64,000 bases of DNA from positions 248,001-312,000 of the forward strand of contig JACJZJ010000003.1 in assembly GCA_020635675.1 (NCBI GenBank). Direction: 5' to 3'. Below the pieces are notes generated by a model. It had not been told where the DNA came from. It ran no database searches and saw only the letters and a list, made by a program, of their open reading frames with translations. Origin of the DNA: Flavobacteriales bacterium. GTDB taxonomy: Bacteria; Bacteroidota; Bacteroidia; Flavobacteriales_F; PHOS-HE28. The position numbers and the translations under genes were made by a program. Below, piece after piece: positions 51,468 through 60,729 of this stretch (position 1 is its first letter; each line of letters begins with the position of its first letter).

Positions 51468-52694
51468 TCAACGCATGCGCTCTTCCAGGCCCTGTCGGAG
51501 CGCTGCCATGAATTTTTCCGTGGTGAGATAGTGTTCCGGTCCGACCCGGTCACCGTGGATGCACACGGCCAGGTCCTTTGTCATCTGACCGTTCTCAACG
51601 GTTTTGACGCAGACCTTTTCCAGTGCACCGCAGAAATCGACCAGCGCTGCGTTCCCATCGCGTTCTCCCCGGAAGGCCAGACCCCGGGTCCACGCGAAGA
51701 TGCTGGCGATGGGGTTCGTACTTGTGGGCTTGCCCTGCTGGTGTTGGCGGTAGTGGCGTGTCACCGTGCCGTGGGCGGCTTCCGCTTCCAGGGTGCCCCC
51801 ATCAGGCGTGATGAGCACGCTGGTCATCAAGCCTAGGGACCCGAAACCCTGCGCCACCGTATCGCTCTGCACATCCCCATCGTAGTTCTTGCAGGCCCAG
51901 ATGAATCCGCCGTTCCATTTCAAAGCGCTGGCGACCATGTCGTCGATCAAGCGGTGCTCATAGACGATCCCTGCCTCCTTGAACGCGCCTTGGAATTCCT
52001 TCTCGTAGATATCCTGGAAGATATCCTTGAAACGGCCATCGTAGCGTTTGAGGATGGTGTTCTTCGTGCTGAGGTACAACGGCCATTTCTTCTGCAGGGC
52101 CAGATTGAAGCAGCTGCGCGCGAAACCTGTGATGCTCTCGTCGGTGTTGTACATGCTCATGGCCACGCCATCGCCGACGAAATCATACACATCCCATGTC
52201 GTTGGGGCCGTGCCGTCCTCCGGAGCGAAGGTCATGGTCAGCTTTCCCTTCCCCCTGATCACCGCATCCGTGGCGCGATACTGGTCGCCGAACGCATGGC
52301 GTCCGATCACGATCGGGCGTGTCCAGTTCGGCACGAGCCGGGGCACGTTGCCGATCACGATGGGTTCGCGGAATACCGTGCCGTTCAGGATGTTCCGTAT
52401 GGTGCCGTTCGGGCTTTTCCACATCTGTTTCAGGCCGAACTCCTCCACCCGGGCCTCGTCCGGGGTGATCGTGGCGCATTTGATCCCCACATGGTGCTTC
52501 TTGATCGCGTTCGCCGCGTCCACGGTCACCTTGTCGTCCGTGGCATCGCGATGCTCGATCCCTAGGTCATAGTACTCGATCGGTACGTCCACATAGGGCA
52601 GGATCAATTGGTCCTTGATCCATTTCCAGATGATGCGGGTCATTTCGTCCCCGTCCAGTTCCACCACGGGGTTCTTCACCACGATCTTGGTCAT
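51468..52694 (-). CDS. icd: Isocitrate dehydrogenase (NADP+), type II
   Basis: 408 residues, of the eukaryote-like homodimeric NADP-IDH class: VVELDGDEMTRIIWKWIK at the N-terminus, KSPNGTIRNILNGTVFREPI for isocitrate, and TVTRHYRQHQQGKPTSTNPIASIFAWTRGL at the C-terminus. Oxidatively decarboxylates isocitrate to 2-oxoglutarate, feeding the TCA cycle with the aconitase encoded at 56023. The -7 box TACCTTTG lies 35 bases upstream (52730-52737). Confidence 0.97.
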   Translation of the reverse strand: MTKIVVKNPVVELDGDEMTRIIWKWIKDQLILPYVDVPIEYYDLGIEHRDATDDKVTVDAANAIKKHHVGIKCATITPDEARVEEFGLKQMWKSPNGTIRNILNGTVFREPIVIGNVPRLVPNWTRPIVIGRHAFGDQYRATDAVIRGKGKLTMTFAPEDGTAPTTWDVYDFVGDGVAMSMYNTDESITGFARSCFNLALQKKWPLYLSTKNTILKRYDGRFKDIFQDIYEKEFQGAFKEAGIVYEHRLIDDMVASALKWNGGFIWACKNYDGDVQSDTVAQGFGSLGLMTSVLITPDGGTLEAEAAHGTVTRHYRQHQQGKPTSTNPIASIFAWTRGLAFRGERDGNAALVDFCGALEKVCVKTVENGQMTKDLAVCIHGDRVGPEHYLTTEKFMAALRQGLEERMR

Positions 52695-52729
52695 CAGCGC
52701 ATTGGATTTGGGAGCCGCGAACGGCGCGG

Positions 52730-52737
52730 CAAAGGTA
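52730..52737 (-). promoter_or_regulatory. -7 box for icd
   Basis: TACCTTTG on minus, a full consensus match, 35 bases before the ATG. Confidence 0.45.
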
Positions 52738-52775
52738 GCCGGACAGGGGGAACCGCCAGTGGGAAGGACCGATGT

Positions 52776-54530
52776 TCAGCCCAGGTCGAGGTCCAGGTCC
52801 TCCTTCAACTTCAGGAGCGCCGGGTTCTGTTCCGCCATGATCTTGAAACGGTCCATTGGCGTGTAACGGGGGCGCAGGTCGGTCACCTCTTCCTTCTCCA
52901 CTTTGAGGTCCAGGGCACGGTCGTCCAGCGCATTGCGCAGGTGTTCGAGGAGTTCGATCCCTACCTCGCGCAGGTACTTTTCCTGCACTTCATTGACGAT
53001 GCGGAAACGTATGGAGCTGAGGCCGACCACTACCGGTTCATGGGCCACGAGCGTGGCGTGCAAACTGTTCTGCCCCTCCCTTTTCCGGGCCAGTGCGAAA
53101 TCCTGCCACACCTTGCGCAGGAGGCTCTCGTTCACGGGCCGCGGTTCTGGCCTCACGTGCGGTGCCGAGGCGGGCAATGGTCCGTCGTTCGCGGCTATGA
53201 CCTCACCAGGACGACGTGCCAGTTCTTTCAAGGAAGCGGCTCCGGCCAGGCGGCGTATCGGCGCGGAGGACCTCTCCTCCCCGGTCCTTTGGGGCTCCGT
53301 CCGGGGCACTTCCGGTGCGGGCTCTGCCACCAGGGCCGCCGGCACGATCACGTCAGGACTTTTTTTTTCCTCGACGGCGGTCTCCGCGTGGTGTGAACCC
53401 CGGGTCGCTCCGTTGGATGAACTGCCACTTCGGTCTTCGCCGTTCAAGCCGCACAATTGGATCAGGGTGAGTTCGACCAGCATGCGGGGTTCCTTGCTCG
53501 CCTTGTAGCGCACGTCGCACTGGCCCAATAGTTCCAGGCCCCTTACAAGGAGGTCATGCGTGCATGTCGAGGCCTGCTCGACGTAGCGCTTGGCCACTTC
53601 CTCGCTCACTTCGAGCAGGTCGGCCGACCGCGGATCCTTGCACACCAGCATATCTCGGAAATGACGGGCAAGACCGCTGACGAACAGATGACCGTCGAAC
53701 CCGTTCTGCAGGATCGCATCGAACTCGACCAGACAGGCGGGCACGTCACCCCGAAGCACCTGCTCGGTCAGGCGGAAGTAGTGGTCGTGGTCCAGGACGT
53801 TCAGGTTCTTCACCACGTCCTGGTAGGTGAGCCGATGTCCGGAAAAGCTCACCATCTGGTCGAATATGGAAAGTGCGTCACGAAGACCGCCGTCGGCCTT
53901 TTGGGCGATCACATGCAAGGCCTGGGGGTCCACCTCGACCCCTTCGCGGTCCGCGATGGACCGCAGATGCTCCACCATGTCGCTGATGGTGATCCGGCGG
54001 AAATCGAACACCTGACAGCGGCTCAGGATCGTGGGAAGGATCTTGTGCTTCTCAGTGGTGGCCAGGATGAAAATGGCATAGGAGGGAGGCTCCTCCAAGG
54101 TCTTCAGAAAGGCATTGAACGCCGACTGGCTCAGCATGTGCACCTCGTCGATGATGTACACCTTGCGACTGCCGACCTGCGGCGCGATCTGCACCTGGAG
54201 GATCAGGTCGCGAATGTTGTCAACGCTGTTGTTGCTGGCCGCGTCCAGTTCATAGATGTTCAGGCTGTGGCCTTCTTCGAACGTGCGGCAGGGGTCGCAC
54301 TTGCCGCAAGGGACCAGGTCGTCGCCAAGGTCTTCGCAGTTGATCGTGCGTGCCAGGATCCGCGCACAGGTGGTCTTGCCCACCCCCCGCGGACCACAGA
54401 ACAGGAAGGCCTGTGCGAGGTGGGCGTTCCGTATCGCGTTCTTCAGGGTGCCCGTCACGGCTTCCTGGCCCACCACCGTATCAAAGGTGGCCGGGCGGTA
54501 CTTCCTGGCGCTGACAACGAACTTGTCCAT
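52776..54530 (-). CDS. dnaX: DNA polymerase III gamma/tau subunit
   Basis: 584 residues. Clamp-loader AAA+ ATPase with Walker A GPRGVGKTT near residue 46, a zinc-binding cluster (C-x-x-C-x-x-C in CGKCDPC), Walker B YIIDEVHMLS and sensor LATTEKHKILPTILSRCQ. The AAA and collar domains end near residue 380; a tau-specific C-terminal domain follows. A run of nine A's (minus strand; plus 53360-53368) at codons 388-391 could produce the shorter gamma form, as both alternative frames stop within seven codons. The -7 box is at 54543-54550. Confidence 0.96.
   Translation of the reverse strand: MDKFVVSARKYRPATFDTVVGQEAVTGTLKNAIRNAHLAQAFLFCGPRGVGKTTCARILARTINCEDLGDDLVPCGKCDPCRTFEEGHSLNIYELDAASNNSVDNIRDLILQVQIAPQVGSRKVYIIDEVHMLSQSAFNAFLKTLEEPPSYAIFILATTEKHKILPTILSRCQVFDFRRITISDMVEHLRSIADREGVEVDPQALHVIAQKADGGLRDALSIFDQMVSFSGHRLTYQDVVKNLNVLDHDHYFRLTEQVLRGDVPACLVEFDAILQNGFDGHLFVSGLARHFRDMLVCKDPRSADLLEVSEEVAKRYVEQASTCTHDLLVRGLELLGQCDVRYKASKEPRMLVELTLIQLCGLNGEDRSGSSSNGATRGSHHAETAVEEKKSPDVIVPAALVAEPAPEVPRTEPQRTGEERSSAPIRRLAGAASLKELARRPGEVIAANDGPLPASAPHVRPEPRPVNESLLRKVWQDFALARKREGQNSLHATLVAHEPVVVGLSSIRFRIVNEVQEKYLREVGIELLEHLRNALDDRALDLKVEKEEVTDLRPRYTPMDRFKIMAEQNPALLKLKEDLDLDLG
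53360..53368 (-). promoter_or_regulatory. A9 slippery run in dnaX (gamma-form site)
   Basis: Nine consecutive A's in the sense (minus) strand inside GAG-G-A9-GTCC. One extra A (or -1 frameshift) gives K-S-stop; one A fewer (or +1) gives V-L-T-stop. It lies just after the clamp-loader domains, where E. coli and Thermus dnaX make gamma by ribosomal frameshifting or transcriptional slippage. Confidence 0.6.
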
Positions 54531-54542
54531 CGGGTCCCGGGA

Positions 54543-54550
54543 CGAAGATA
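54543..54550 (-). promoter_or_regulatory. -7 box for dnaX
   Basis: TATCTTCG on minus, 12 bases before the dnaX ATG. Confidence 0.4.
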
Positions 54551-54684
54551 GCCGGGGGGCGATGTGGGGGCGTCAGGAGTTCTTCACGATCGTGCAGAGG
54601 GTGAAGTGCTTCCGGCATCCCGACCAGAGCTCCAGGTGTCGAGCGATGCCATCGACCAGGGATGGCCAACCGTCGGATTTCCTG

Positions 54685-54692
54685 TATATTCG
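54685..54692 (+). promoter_or_regulatory. -7 box for the rpsF operon
   Basis: TATATTCG, 26 bases before the rpsF ATG at 54719. The same octamer precedes lhgO at 62088. Confidence 0.45.
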
Positions 54693-54718
54693 CGGCCCAT
54701 TTTAACCGAAGCAGTCAC

Positions 54719-55138
54719 ATGACCAACCGGTACGAGACCGTCTTCATCCTAACTCCCGTTTTGTCCGAGGACCAGACAAAGGAGGCGGTCAAGAAATTCA
54801 AAGACCTGATCAAGAAAGGCAGTGGGAAGGTCCACCACGAAGAGAGCTGGGGGATGCGCAAGCTCGCGTATCCCATCCAGAAGAAGTCCTCGGGCTTCTA
54901 CCACCTGTTCGAGTTCGAGAGCGAAGCCACGTTCGTGGACAAGCTCGAGACCGAATACCGCCGCGATGAGCGGGTCCTGCGTTTCCTGACCGTGAAGATG
55001 GACAAGCACCATCAGGAATTCGCCCAAAGGCGTCGCAACAAGATGGCCGAGCCCAAGGACAATGCGTCCGAGGCGGCCGATCAGCGTCCCGCACCCCGCC
55101 GCCGCAAGGAAGAGAACGTCGAACAGCGCAACGATTAA
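54719..55138 (+). CDS. rpsF: 30S ribosomal protein S6
   Basis: 139 residues; start at 54719 (MTNRYETVFILTPVL), since the frame upstream contains the promoter. The S6 fold is complete: RYETVFILTPVLSEDQ, HHEESWGMRKLAYPI, and FYHLFEFES. A charged C-terminal tail (AEPKDNASEAADQRPAPRRRKEEN) extends beyond the E. coli core, common in Bacteroidota. First gene of rpsF-rpsR-rplI, three bases from rpsR. Confidence 0.97.
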   Translation: MTNRYETVFILTPVLSEDQTKEAVKKFKDLIKKGSGKVHHEESWGMRKLAYPIQKKSSGFYHLFEFESEATFVDKLETEYRRDERVLRFLTVKMDKHHQEFAQRRRNKMAEPKDNASEAADQRPAPRRRKEENVEQRND

Positions 55139-55141
55139 GCC

Positions 55142-55408
55142 ATGGCCGACAACAACGAGATCCGCTATCTCACGCCGATCGCGATCGAGACCAAGAAGGA
55201 GAAGTACTGCCGTTTCCAGAAGTACGGCATCAAGTACATCGACTACAAGGACGCCGACTACCTGTTGCGTCTGGTGAACGAACAAGGCAAGATCCTCCCG
55301 CGCCGGATCACCGGCACCTCCCTGAAGTATCAGCGCAAGGTGGGGCAGGCGATCAAGCGGGCCCGCCACCTGGCATTGATGCCGTACGTTGCCGATATGT
55401 TGAAGTGA
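55142..55408 (+). CDS. rpsR: 30S ribosomal protein S18
   Basis: 88 residues with the S18 core KYCRFQKYGIKYIDYKD and KILPRRITGTSLKYQRKV, ending in QAIKRARHLALMPYV. Binds S6 in the small-subunit platform, hence the conserved gene pair. It lacks the extra Cys pairs of the zinc form. Confidence 0.97.
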   Translation: MADNNEIRYLTPIAIETKKEKYCRFQKYGIKYIDYKDADYLLRLVNEQGKILPRRITGTSLKYQRKVGQAIKRARHLALMPYVADMLK

Positions 55409-55427
55409 TCGCCACAACGATACAGCC

Positions 55428-55874
55428 ATGGAAGTGATCCTGAAACAAGATGTGGAGGACCTGGGCTACGCCAACGACGTGGTGAAGGTCCGCGACGGGT
55501 ACGCCCGAAATTTCCTGATCCCGCGTGGGCTGGCCATGGTGGCCACGCCCGGCGCCCGCAAGCAGATGGCCGAGACCCTGAAGCAACGCGCCCACAAGGA
55601 GGCCAAGCTCAAGGCGGAAGCCGAGGCGATGGCCGAGAAGCTTGTTGGTTCTACGCTGAAGATCGCCGCCAAGGTCGGCGAACAGGGCAAGATCTTCGGC
55701 AGTGTGAACACCATCATGATCGCCGATGCCATCAAGGCCCTCGGCTTCACGGTGGACCGCAAGGACATCAAGCTGAAGGGCGAGGCCATCAAGAGCATCG
55801 GCAGCTACGAGGCCGAGGTCACCTTCCACCGCGAGGTGATGCGTACCATCCCCTTCGAGGTGGTGGGGGAGTGA
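55428..55874 (+). CDS. rplI: 50S ribosomal protein L9
   Basis: 148 residues. The N-terminal domain MEVILKQDVEDLGYANDVVKVRDGYARNFLIPRGLA is diagnostic, followed by the long connecting helix and a C-terminal domain. Followed by a strong terminator at 55898. Confidence 0.97.
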   Translation: MEVILKQDVEDLGYANDVVKVRDGYARNFLIPRGLAMVATPGARKQMAETLKQRAHKEAKLKAEAEAMAEKLVGSTLKIAAKVGEQGKIFGSVNTIMIADAIKALGFTVDRKDIKLKGEAIKSIGSYEAEVTFHREVMRTIPFEVVGE

Positions 55875-55897
55875 TCCCACAGGAACGAATTATTTGG

Positions 55898-55921
55898 AAA
55901 GGGGGCTTCGGGCCCCTTTTT
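55898..55921 (+). terminator. Rho-independent terminator after rplI
   Basis: AAAGGGG pairs with CCCCTTT around a TTCG-containing loop, followed by a T run. Confidence 0.8.
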
Positions 55922-55988
55922 CTATGGTGTTGGACGATCGCAATGCCAGTGACACGGCCTCCGCTTCGGAACCCTTCAGGGACCTGAG

Positions 55989-55996
55989 TACCTTTG
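55989..55996 (+). promoter_or_regulatory. -7 box for aconitase
   Basis: TACCTTTG, a full TAnnTTTG match, 26 bases before the ATG at 56023. Confidence 0.5.
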
Positions 55997-56022
55997 CAGC
56001 CCCAAAACCACGCAAGCCATCC

Positions 56023-58293
56023 ATGTCCAAGATCTTCGACATCGACATGATCAAGGCGGTCTACGACCGCATTCCCTCGCGCATCGCCGCCGCCCGCAAG
56101 GTGGTCGGTAAGCCGCTGACGCTCACAGAGAAGATCCTCTATGCCCACCTCTGGCAGGGTGATGCGGAGGGAGCTTACCAGCGCGGGAAGGATTATGTCG
56201 ATTTCGCACCGGACCGCGTGGCCATGCAGGATGCCACCGCACAGATGGCGCTTCTCCAGTTCATGACCACCGGGCGCAAGCAGGTGGCCGTGCCCAGTAC
56301 CGTGCATTGCGATCACCTGATCCAGGCACGCGTGGGTGCCAAACAGGACCTGCAGGACGCACTGAACAAGAGCAACGAGGTCTTCACCTTCCTGGAAAGC
56401 ATCAGCAACAAGTACGGCATCGGCTTCTGGAAGCCTGGCGCGGGGATCATCCATCAGGTGGTGCTCGAGCAGTACGCCTATCCTGGTGGCATGATGATCG
56501 GCACCGACAGCCACACGGTGAACGCCGGTGGACTTGGGATGGTGGCCATCGGCGTGGGTGGCGCCGACGCCTGCGATGTGATGAGCGGTCTGCCCTGGGA
56601 GTTGAAGTGGCCCAAGCTGATCGGCGTAAAGCTGACCGGAAAGATGAGCGGCTGGACCGCGTCCAAGGATGTGATCCTGAAGGTGGCCGGGGTCCTTACC
56701 GTCAAGGGAGGCACCGGTGCCATCGTGGAGTACTTCGGCCCTGGTGCCGAAAGCCTCAGCTGCACCGGCAAGGGCACCATCTGCAACATGGGTGCGGAGA
56801 TCGGCGCCACCACCAGCACCTTCGGGTATGATGACAGCATGCGACGGTTCCTGACCGGCACCGGTCGCGCCGAGGTGGCGAAGCTCGCGGACGCCATCGC
56901 CGAGCACCTCACGGGCGATCCGGAGGTCTATGCCGAACCGGAGAAGTACTTCGATCAGGTGATCGAGATCGACCTGAGCACGCTTGAGCCGCACGTCAAT
57001 GGCCCTTTCTCGCCGGACCTGGCCCATCCCATCAGCAAGTTCGGTGAGGCGGTGAAGAAGAACAACTGGCCTGCCCGGTTGGAGGTGGGCTTGATCGGGA
57101 GCTGCACCAACAGCAGCTACGAGGACCTGACACGTGCTGCATCACTGGCCCAGCAGGCGATCGATAAGAAACTGAAGGTCAAGAGCGAATTCACCATCAC
57201 CCCCGGCTCCGAACAGGTGCGTTTCACGGCGGAGCGCGATGGTATCCTGGAAAAGTTCGATGCGATGGGTGGGGTGGTGCTGGCAAACGCCTGCGGCCCC
57301 TGCATCGGCCAATGGGCCCGTCATACCAACGACCCCGACAGGAAGAACTCCATAATCACCAGCTTCAACCGCAACTTCGCCAAACGCAACGATGGCAACC
57401 CGAACACTCATGCGTTCGTGGCATCCCCGGAGATCGTCACTGCGCTGGCCATTGCGGGCGATCTCACTTTCAATCCGCTCACGGACGAATTGGTGAACGA
57501 GGAGGGCAGGAAGGTCAGACTTGATGAGCCCGAGGGATTGGAGCTTCCACCGAAAGGTTTCGGAGTGGAGGATCCCGGCTACAAGGCACCCGCGGAGGAT
57601 GGCAGCCAGGTGGAGGTGATCGTGAAACCCGGCAGCGACCGCCTGCAGCTTCTGGAGCCCTTCCCCGCCTGGGACGGAAAGAACATCACGAATGCCGTGC
57701 TCCTGATCAAGGCGAAGGGCAAGTGCACCACCGATCACATCAGCATGGCCGGCCCCTGGCTTCGCTACCGGGGACACTTGGACAACATCAGCAACAATAC
57801 CCTCACAGGTGCGGTCAATGCGTTCAACGGGGAGACCGATAAGGTGAAGGACCAGTTGACAGGTGAGTATGGCAAGGTGCCCGACACGCAGCGCCACTAC
57901 AAGGCGGAGGGCATTCCCAGCGTGGTGGTGGGCGACCACAACTACGGTGAAGGGAGCAGCCGGGAACATGCCGCCATGCAGCCACGCCACCTGGGCGTGC
58001 GGGCCGTGCTCGTGAAGAGCTTTGCCCGGATCCATGAAACGAACCTCAAGAAGCAGGGCATGCTGGCGCTCACCTTCGCCAACGAGAGCGATTATGACAA
58101 GGTGCAGGAGGACGATCGGATCGACCTCACCGACCTGGTGAATTTCGCTCCGGAAAGGCCGCTCACGCTCGTCTTCAAGCACAAGGACGGCGGCCGTGAC
58201 ACTGTGATGGCCGATCACACCTACAACGCCCAGCAGATCGAGTGGTTCAAGGCGGGCAGCGCGTTGAACCTCATCCGTCAGCAGAACAATTGA
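56023..58293 (+). CDS. acn: Aconitate hydratase, mitochondrial type
   Basis: 756 residues; start at 56023 (MSKIFDIDMIKAVYD). [4Fe-4S] cysteines are in GSCTNSSYED and in ANACGPCIGQW; substrate residues include DSHTVNAGG and NYGEGSSREHAA. Size and the N-terminal domain match eukaryotic mitochondrial aconitase rather than AcnA or AcnB. Isomerises citrate to isocitrate for the icd product encoded 3.3 kb away on the other strand. The long open frame before 56023 overlaps the rplI terminator and is not coding. Confidence 0.97.
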   Translation: MSKIFDIDMIKAVYDRIPSRIAAARKVVGKPLTLTEKILYAHLWQGDAEGAYQRGKDYVDFAPDRVAMQDATAQMALLQFMTTGRKQVAVPSTVHCDHLIQARVGAKQDLQDALNKSNEVFTFLESISNKYGIGFWKPGAGIIHQVVLEQYAYPGGMMIGTDSHTVNAGGLGMVAIGVGGADACDVMSGLPWELKWPKLIGVKLTGKMSGWTASKDVILKVAGVLTVKGGTGAIVEYFGPGAESLSCTGKGTICNMGAEIGATTSTFGYDDSMRRFLTGTGRAEVAKLADAIAEHLTGDPEVYAEPEKYFDQVIEIDLSTLEPHVNGPFSPDLAHPISKFGEAVKKNNWPARLEVGLIGSCTNSSYEDLTRAASLAQQAIDKKLKVKSEFTITPGSEQVRFTAERDGILEKFDAMGGVVLANACGPCIGQWARHTNDPDRKNSIITSFNRNFAKRNDGNPNTHAFVASPEIVTALAIAGDLTFNPLTDELVNEEGRKVRLDEPEGLELPPKGFGVEDPGYKAPAEDGSQVEVIVKPGSDRLQLLEPFPAWDGKNITNAVLLIKAKGKCTTDHISMAGPWLRYRGHLDNISNNTLTGAVNAFNGETDKVKDQLTGEYGKVPDTQRHYKAEGIPSVVVGDHNYGEGSSREHAAMQPRHLGVRAVLVKSFARIHETNLKKQGMLALTFANESDYDKVQEDDRIDLTDLVNFAPERPLTLVFKHKDGGRDTVMADHTYNAQQIEWFKAGSALNLIRQQNN

Positions 58294-58565
58294 TCAAAGC
58301 GAGGCCTGCTGAACGCGGACCGCTAGCCCGCCACAGACCAAGTTGACAGGAGTCCCCCTTTCGCTGCTGCCCGATCCAGGCCGCGGTCCGTGCCCCACGG
58401 TCGCGTATACGTTCCCATGAGATCGGTCCATGGTGGTGCGTCCCGGCCACCCGCGCACTCACGTGTGCCAGGCTGAAGCATGACGTCGTACAGAAGCGGA
58501 CAGGGAGCGTAGTGTTCCCGGGGAGGGCGAGCTGTCGGACCACAGGTGATCACGGCTCATTTCGA

Positions 58566-59288
58566 TCAGCGCTTGAGGACGTGCCGGCGGTGACCGAAGT
58601 GCCCCTTGCGCTGGACCTTGTGATACTTGACCATGTAGATGAAGGACAACTGGGCGCTGAGATTGGATGTGATCCCCGCATCAATGGTCCCAAGGCCTTC
58701 GAAGGTGACCGCATCGGCCGAGGTCCAGATATCGGCTATTCCATAGTTGAACCGAACGCTGGCGCCAAGACCGCTGGTAGGCAGGTACCCGACACCCAGC
58801 GTGGTCCCATAATCCAGAACGTTGAAGCTCTTCGTGAACAGGTCGATGCCTTCATTGTAGACCGCCCGATCCTCCGGATCTCGCGGCTCAGGTGTGGCCG
58901 ATCGGTAACCCGTGTTGACCAGCACGCCCACATAAGGGCCCAACTCGAAGAACAGGCCCATCTTCAGTCTGTAGCGCGCAAGGACCGGGAAGTTCGCGTA
59001 GTACAGGAACAGACGGTCATGATCATCCTCCACAGCGTTCTTCGGTCGAGAGCCCTGTAGCGCGAATTGGGCTTCCACCAGCGTGGCGAGGGCCCCCTTC
59101 TTACCGAACCCGTAATGGGCGACGACGCCGGCGTGCCCACCGGGTGCCCAGTCCGTCGATGTCGACCATTCGGCGGTCGGCGTGTTGCAGTAGGAGGCCC
59201 CGAGCCGGAACCCGAGGCTGAAACCTTTCTGCGCCAGGCTCCAGGAGGGAAGGCCAAGGCAAAGGACCAGAAGGATAGGTGTCCTCAT
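58566..59288 (-). CDS. PorT-family outer-membrane beta-barrel protein
   Basis: 240 residues with a signal peptide (LLVLCLGLPSWSLAQ) and a barrel typical of the outer-membrane beta-barrel domain: KGFSLGFRLGASYCNTP, LFLYYANFPVLARYRL, FFELGPYVGVLVN, FNVLDYGTTLGVGYL. The NFPVLARY and GPYVGVL pairs are characteristic. A basic tail (GHFGHRRHVLKR) follows, which is unusual for a barrel end. The 272 bases between it and aconitase show no feature I can support. Confidence 0.8.
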   Translation of the reverse strand: MRTPILLVLCLGLPSWSLAQKGFSLGFRLGASYCNTPTAEWSTSTDWAPGGHAGVVAHYGFGKKGALATLVEAQFALQGSRPKNAVEDDHDRLFLYYANFPVLARYRLKMGLFFELGPYVGVLVNTGYRSATPEPRDPEDRAVYNEGIDLFTKSFNVLDYGTTLGVGYLPTSGLGASVRFNYGIADIWTSADAVTFEGLGTIDAGITSNLSAQLSFIYMVKYHKVQRKGHFGHRRHVLKR

Positions 59289-59430
59289 GGACGGGATCGA
59301 AAGCGTTTGTTACGCGAAGATGCGGCCCCGCATTGCTTCATGCAACACCGCCGGTCACCTGGCATGGCAATTGCGTGGAGCTGGCCGACGTGGCGCATGG
59401 GTGTGCACGTTGCTGCCGGATGCGGAACAC

Positions 59431-59438
59431 TAACTTGC
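59431..59438 (+). promoter_or_regulatory. Possible -7 box for the OmpA-like gene
   Basis: TAACTTGC, a near match to TAnnTTTG, 63 bases before the ATG at 59502. Confidence 0.25.
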
Positions 59439-59501
59439 GCAGCCTTGCATCCCGGGTCGCTCGGAGACCGCTACCCGACAACCAAAACAAGCGAACCGAC
59501 C

Positions 59502-60662
59502 ATGAACATCAGACATTACGTTCTTTTCGTTTCCACCCTCGCCGCAGGCAGGACCCTCGCCCAGGAGGTGCCGGACAGCGTCAACATGGTGCCCAACGGC
59601 GGCTTTGAAGAGGTCGACGGGAAACTGAAGCGCCTGGGCAGCATCGATATGGCAAAGCCATGGGGGTCGCCGACGGAGGTCAAGGCCGATCTGTACAGCG
59701 GCAATGTTTCCGGTGCGGCCAGCGCACCCCAGAACGAGGCTGGCGAGCAGGGTGCCTTGAGCGGTGACAATTATGCGGGTCTGCTCTGGTGGAGCTACAT
59801 GAACAAGGAACCGCGCAGCTACCTGCAGGTGAAGTTCAAGAAGATGCTGACCAAGGGGCAGAAGTACTGTGTGCGTTATTACGTGAGCCTCGCGGATCGA
59901 TCGAAGTACGCTTCCGACCAGCTTGGTGCGTACATGAGCCGCATGCTGATCAAGAAGGACGAGGAGAGCAACCTGACCTACGATGCACAGGTACCCGCGC
60001 TGAAGACACAGCTTTACGAGGATCCCTTCACGTGGCAGGGTGTCTGTGGACCTTACGAGGCCAAGGGCGACGAGCAGTACATGGTGATCGGGAACTTCGC
60101 ATCGAACGAAAAGACCAACACCAGCAAGATCAAGCGTCCTCGGGGCATGACAGGCCCCCAACTGTTCCAGGCGTACTACTACATCGACGATATCGCGGTA
60201 TTCCCAATCAAACTCCTGAGCGAATGCAGCTGCACGCAGCTCGACAAAGCGGAGAGCGAGTTCATCTATGGACGGAAAGGCGCTGTGAACAAGACCCTGC
60301 CTCCGACCGAACAGATCGCCCGATCGGTGATCTATTTCAAGCGCTTTCAACGTGGTGTGGACGGGGCTATGGACGATGTGGTGGAGAGGCTCGATACCCT
60401 TTTGAAGGCCGACCCGAACATCCGTATCAACCTGATCGGACATACCGACGCGATCGAGGCGGACCGTGTGCGCATGCGGCCCGACCTGACCGAACTGGGA
60501 AAGGAGCGCGCGGACGCCGTGAAAGCGGTCCTGATCGAAGGGGGCGTTGCCGCGGAAAGGATTACCACGGAAGGACGTAAGGCCGATGAACCCGCCGATG
60601 CCGGTGATGACGAGGTGGCATTGAGCAAGAACCGCCGGGTGGAGGTGGACATCACGCAGTAA
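59502..60662 (+). CDS. OmpA-family protein with N-terminal carbohydrate-binding-like domain
   Basis: 386 residues from the ATG at 59502 (MNIRHYVLFVSTLAAGRTLAQ), signal peptide. Residues ~25-240 form a jelly-roll-like domain starting NMVPNGGFEEVDG, a pattern common in Bacteroidota surface proteins. Residues ~275-386 are an OmpA C-terminal domain: IYFKRFQRGVD, INLIGHTDAIEAD, LGKERADAVKAVLIEGGV and NRRVEVDI for peptidoglycan binding. Likely anchors the envelope to the cell wall. A hairpin terminator follows at 60682. Confidence 0.88.
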   Translation: MNIRHYVLFVSTLAAGRTLAQEVPDSVNMVPNGGFEEVDGKLKRLGSIDMAKPWGSPTEVKADLYSGNVSGAASAPQNEAGEQGALSGDNYAGLLWWSYMNKEPRSYLQVKFKKMLTKGQKYCVRYYVSLADRSKYASDQLGAYMSRMLIKKDEESNLTYDAQVPALKTQLYEDPFTWQGVCGPYEAKGDEQYMVIGNFASNEKTNTSKIKRPRGMTGPQLFQAYYYIDDIAVFPIKLLSECSCTQLDKAESEFIYGRKGAVNKTLPPTEQIARSVIYFKRFQRGVDGAMDDVVERLDTLLKADPNIRINLIGHTDAIEADRVRMRPDLTELGKERADAVKAVLIEGGVAAERITTEGRKADEPADAGDDEVALSKNRRVEVDITQ

Positions 60663-60681
60663 CGAAGTCGGTAACGAAGCG

Positions 60682-60709
60682 AAAGGGGGCGTTCGAACGC
60701 CCCCTTTTT
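60682..60709 (+). terminator. Rho-independent terminator after the OmpA-like gene
   Basis: GGGGGCGTTCGAACGCCCCC is a perfect palindrome flanked by AAA and a T run. The symmetry makes it effective on both strands. Confidence 0.85.
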
Positions 60710-60716
60710 CTTCGCG

Positions 60717-60724
60717 TACATTGC
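60717..60724 (+). promoter_or_regulatory. Possible -7 box for the MFS gene
   Basis: TACATTGC, a partial match, five bases before the ATG at 60730. Confidence 0.25.
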
Positions 60725-60729
60725 CGGCC

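Noticed and set aside
53360..53368. The homopolymer as a sequencing error or frameshift in dnaX
   Set aside because: The full 584-codon tau frame is intact through and beyond the run, with a plausible C-terminal domain.
58294..58565. Small minus-strand frames between aconitase and the PorT-like gene
   Set aside because: No conserved features, low-complexity basic composition, and no promoter-like box.
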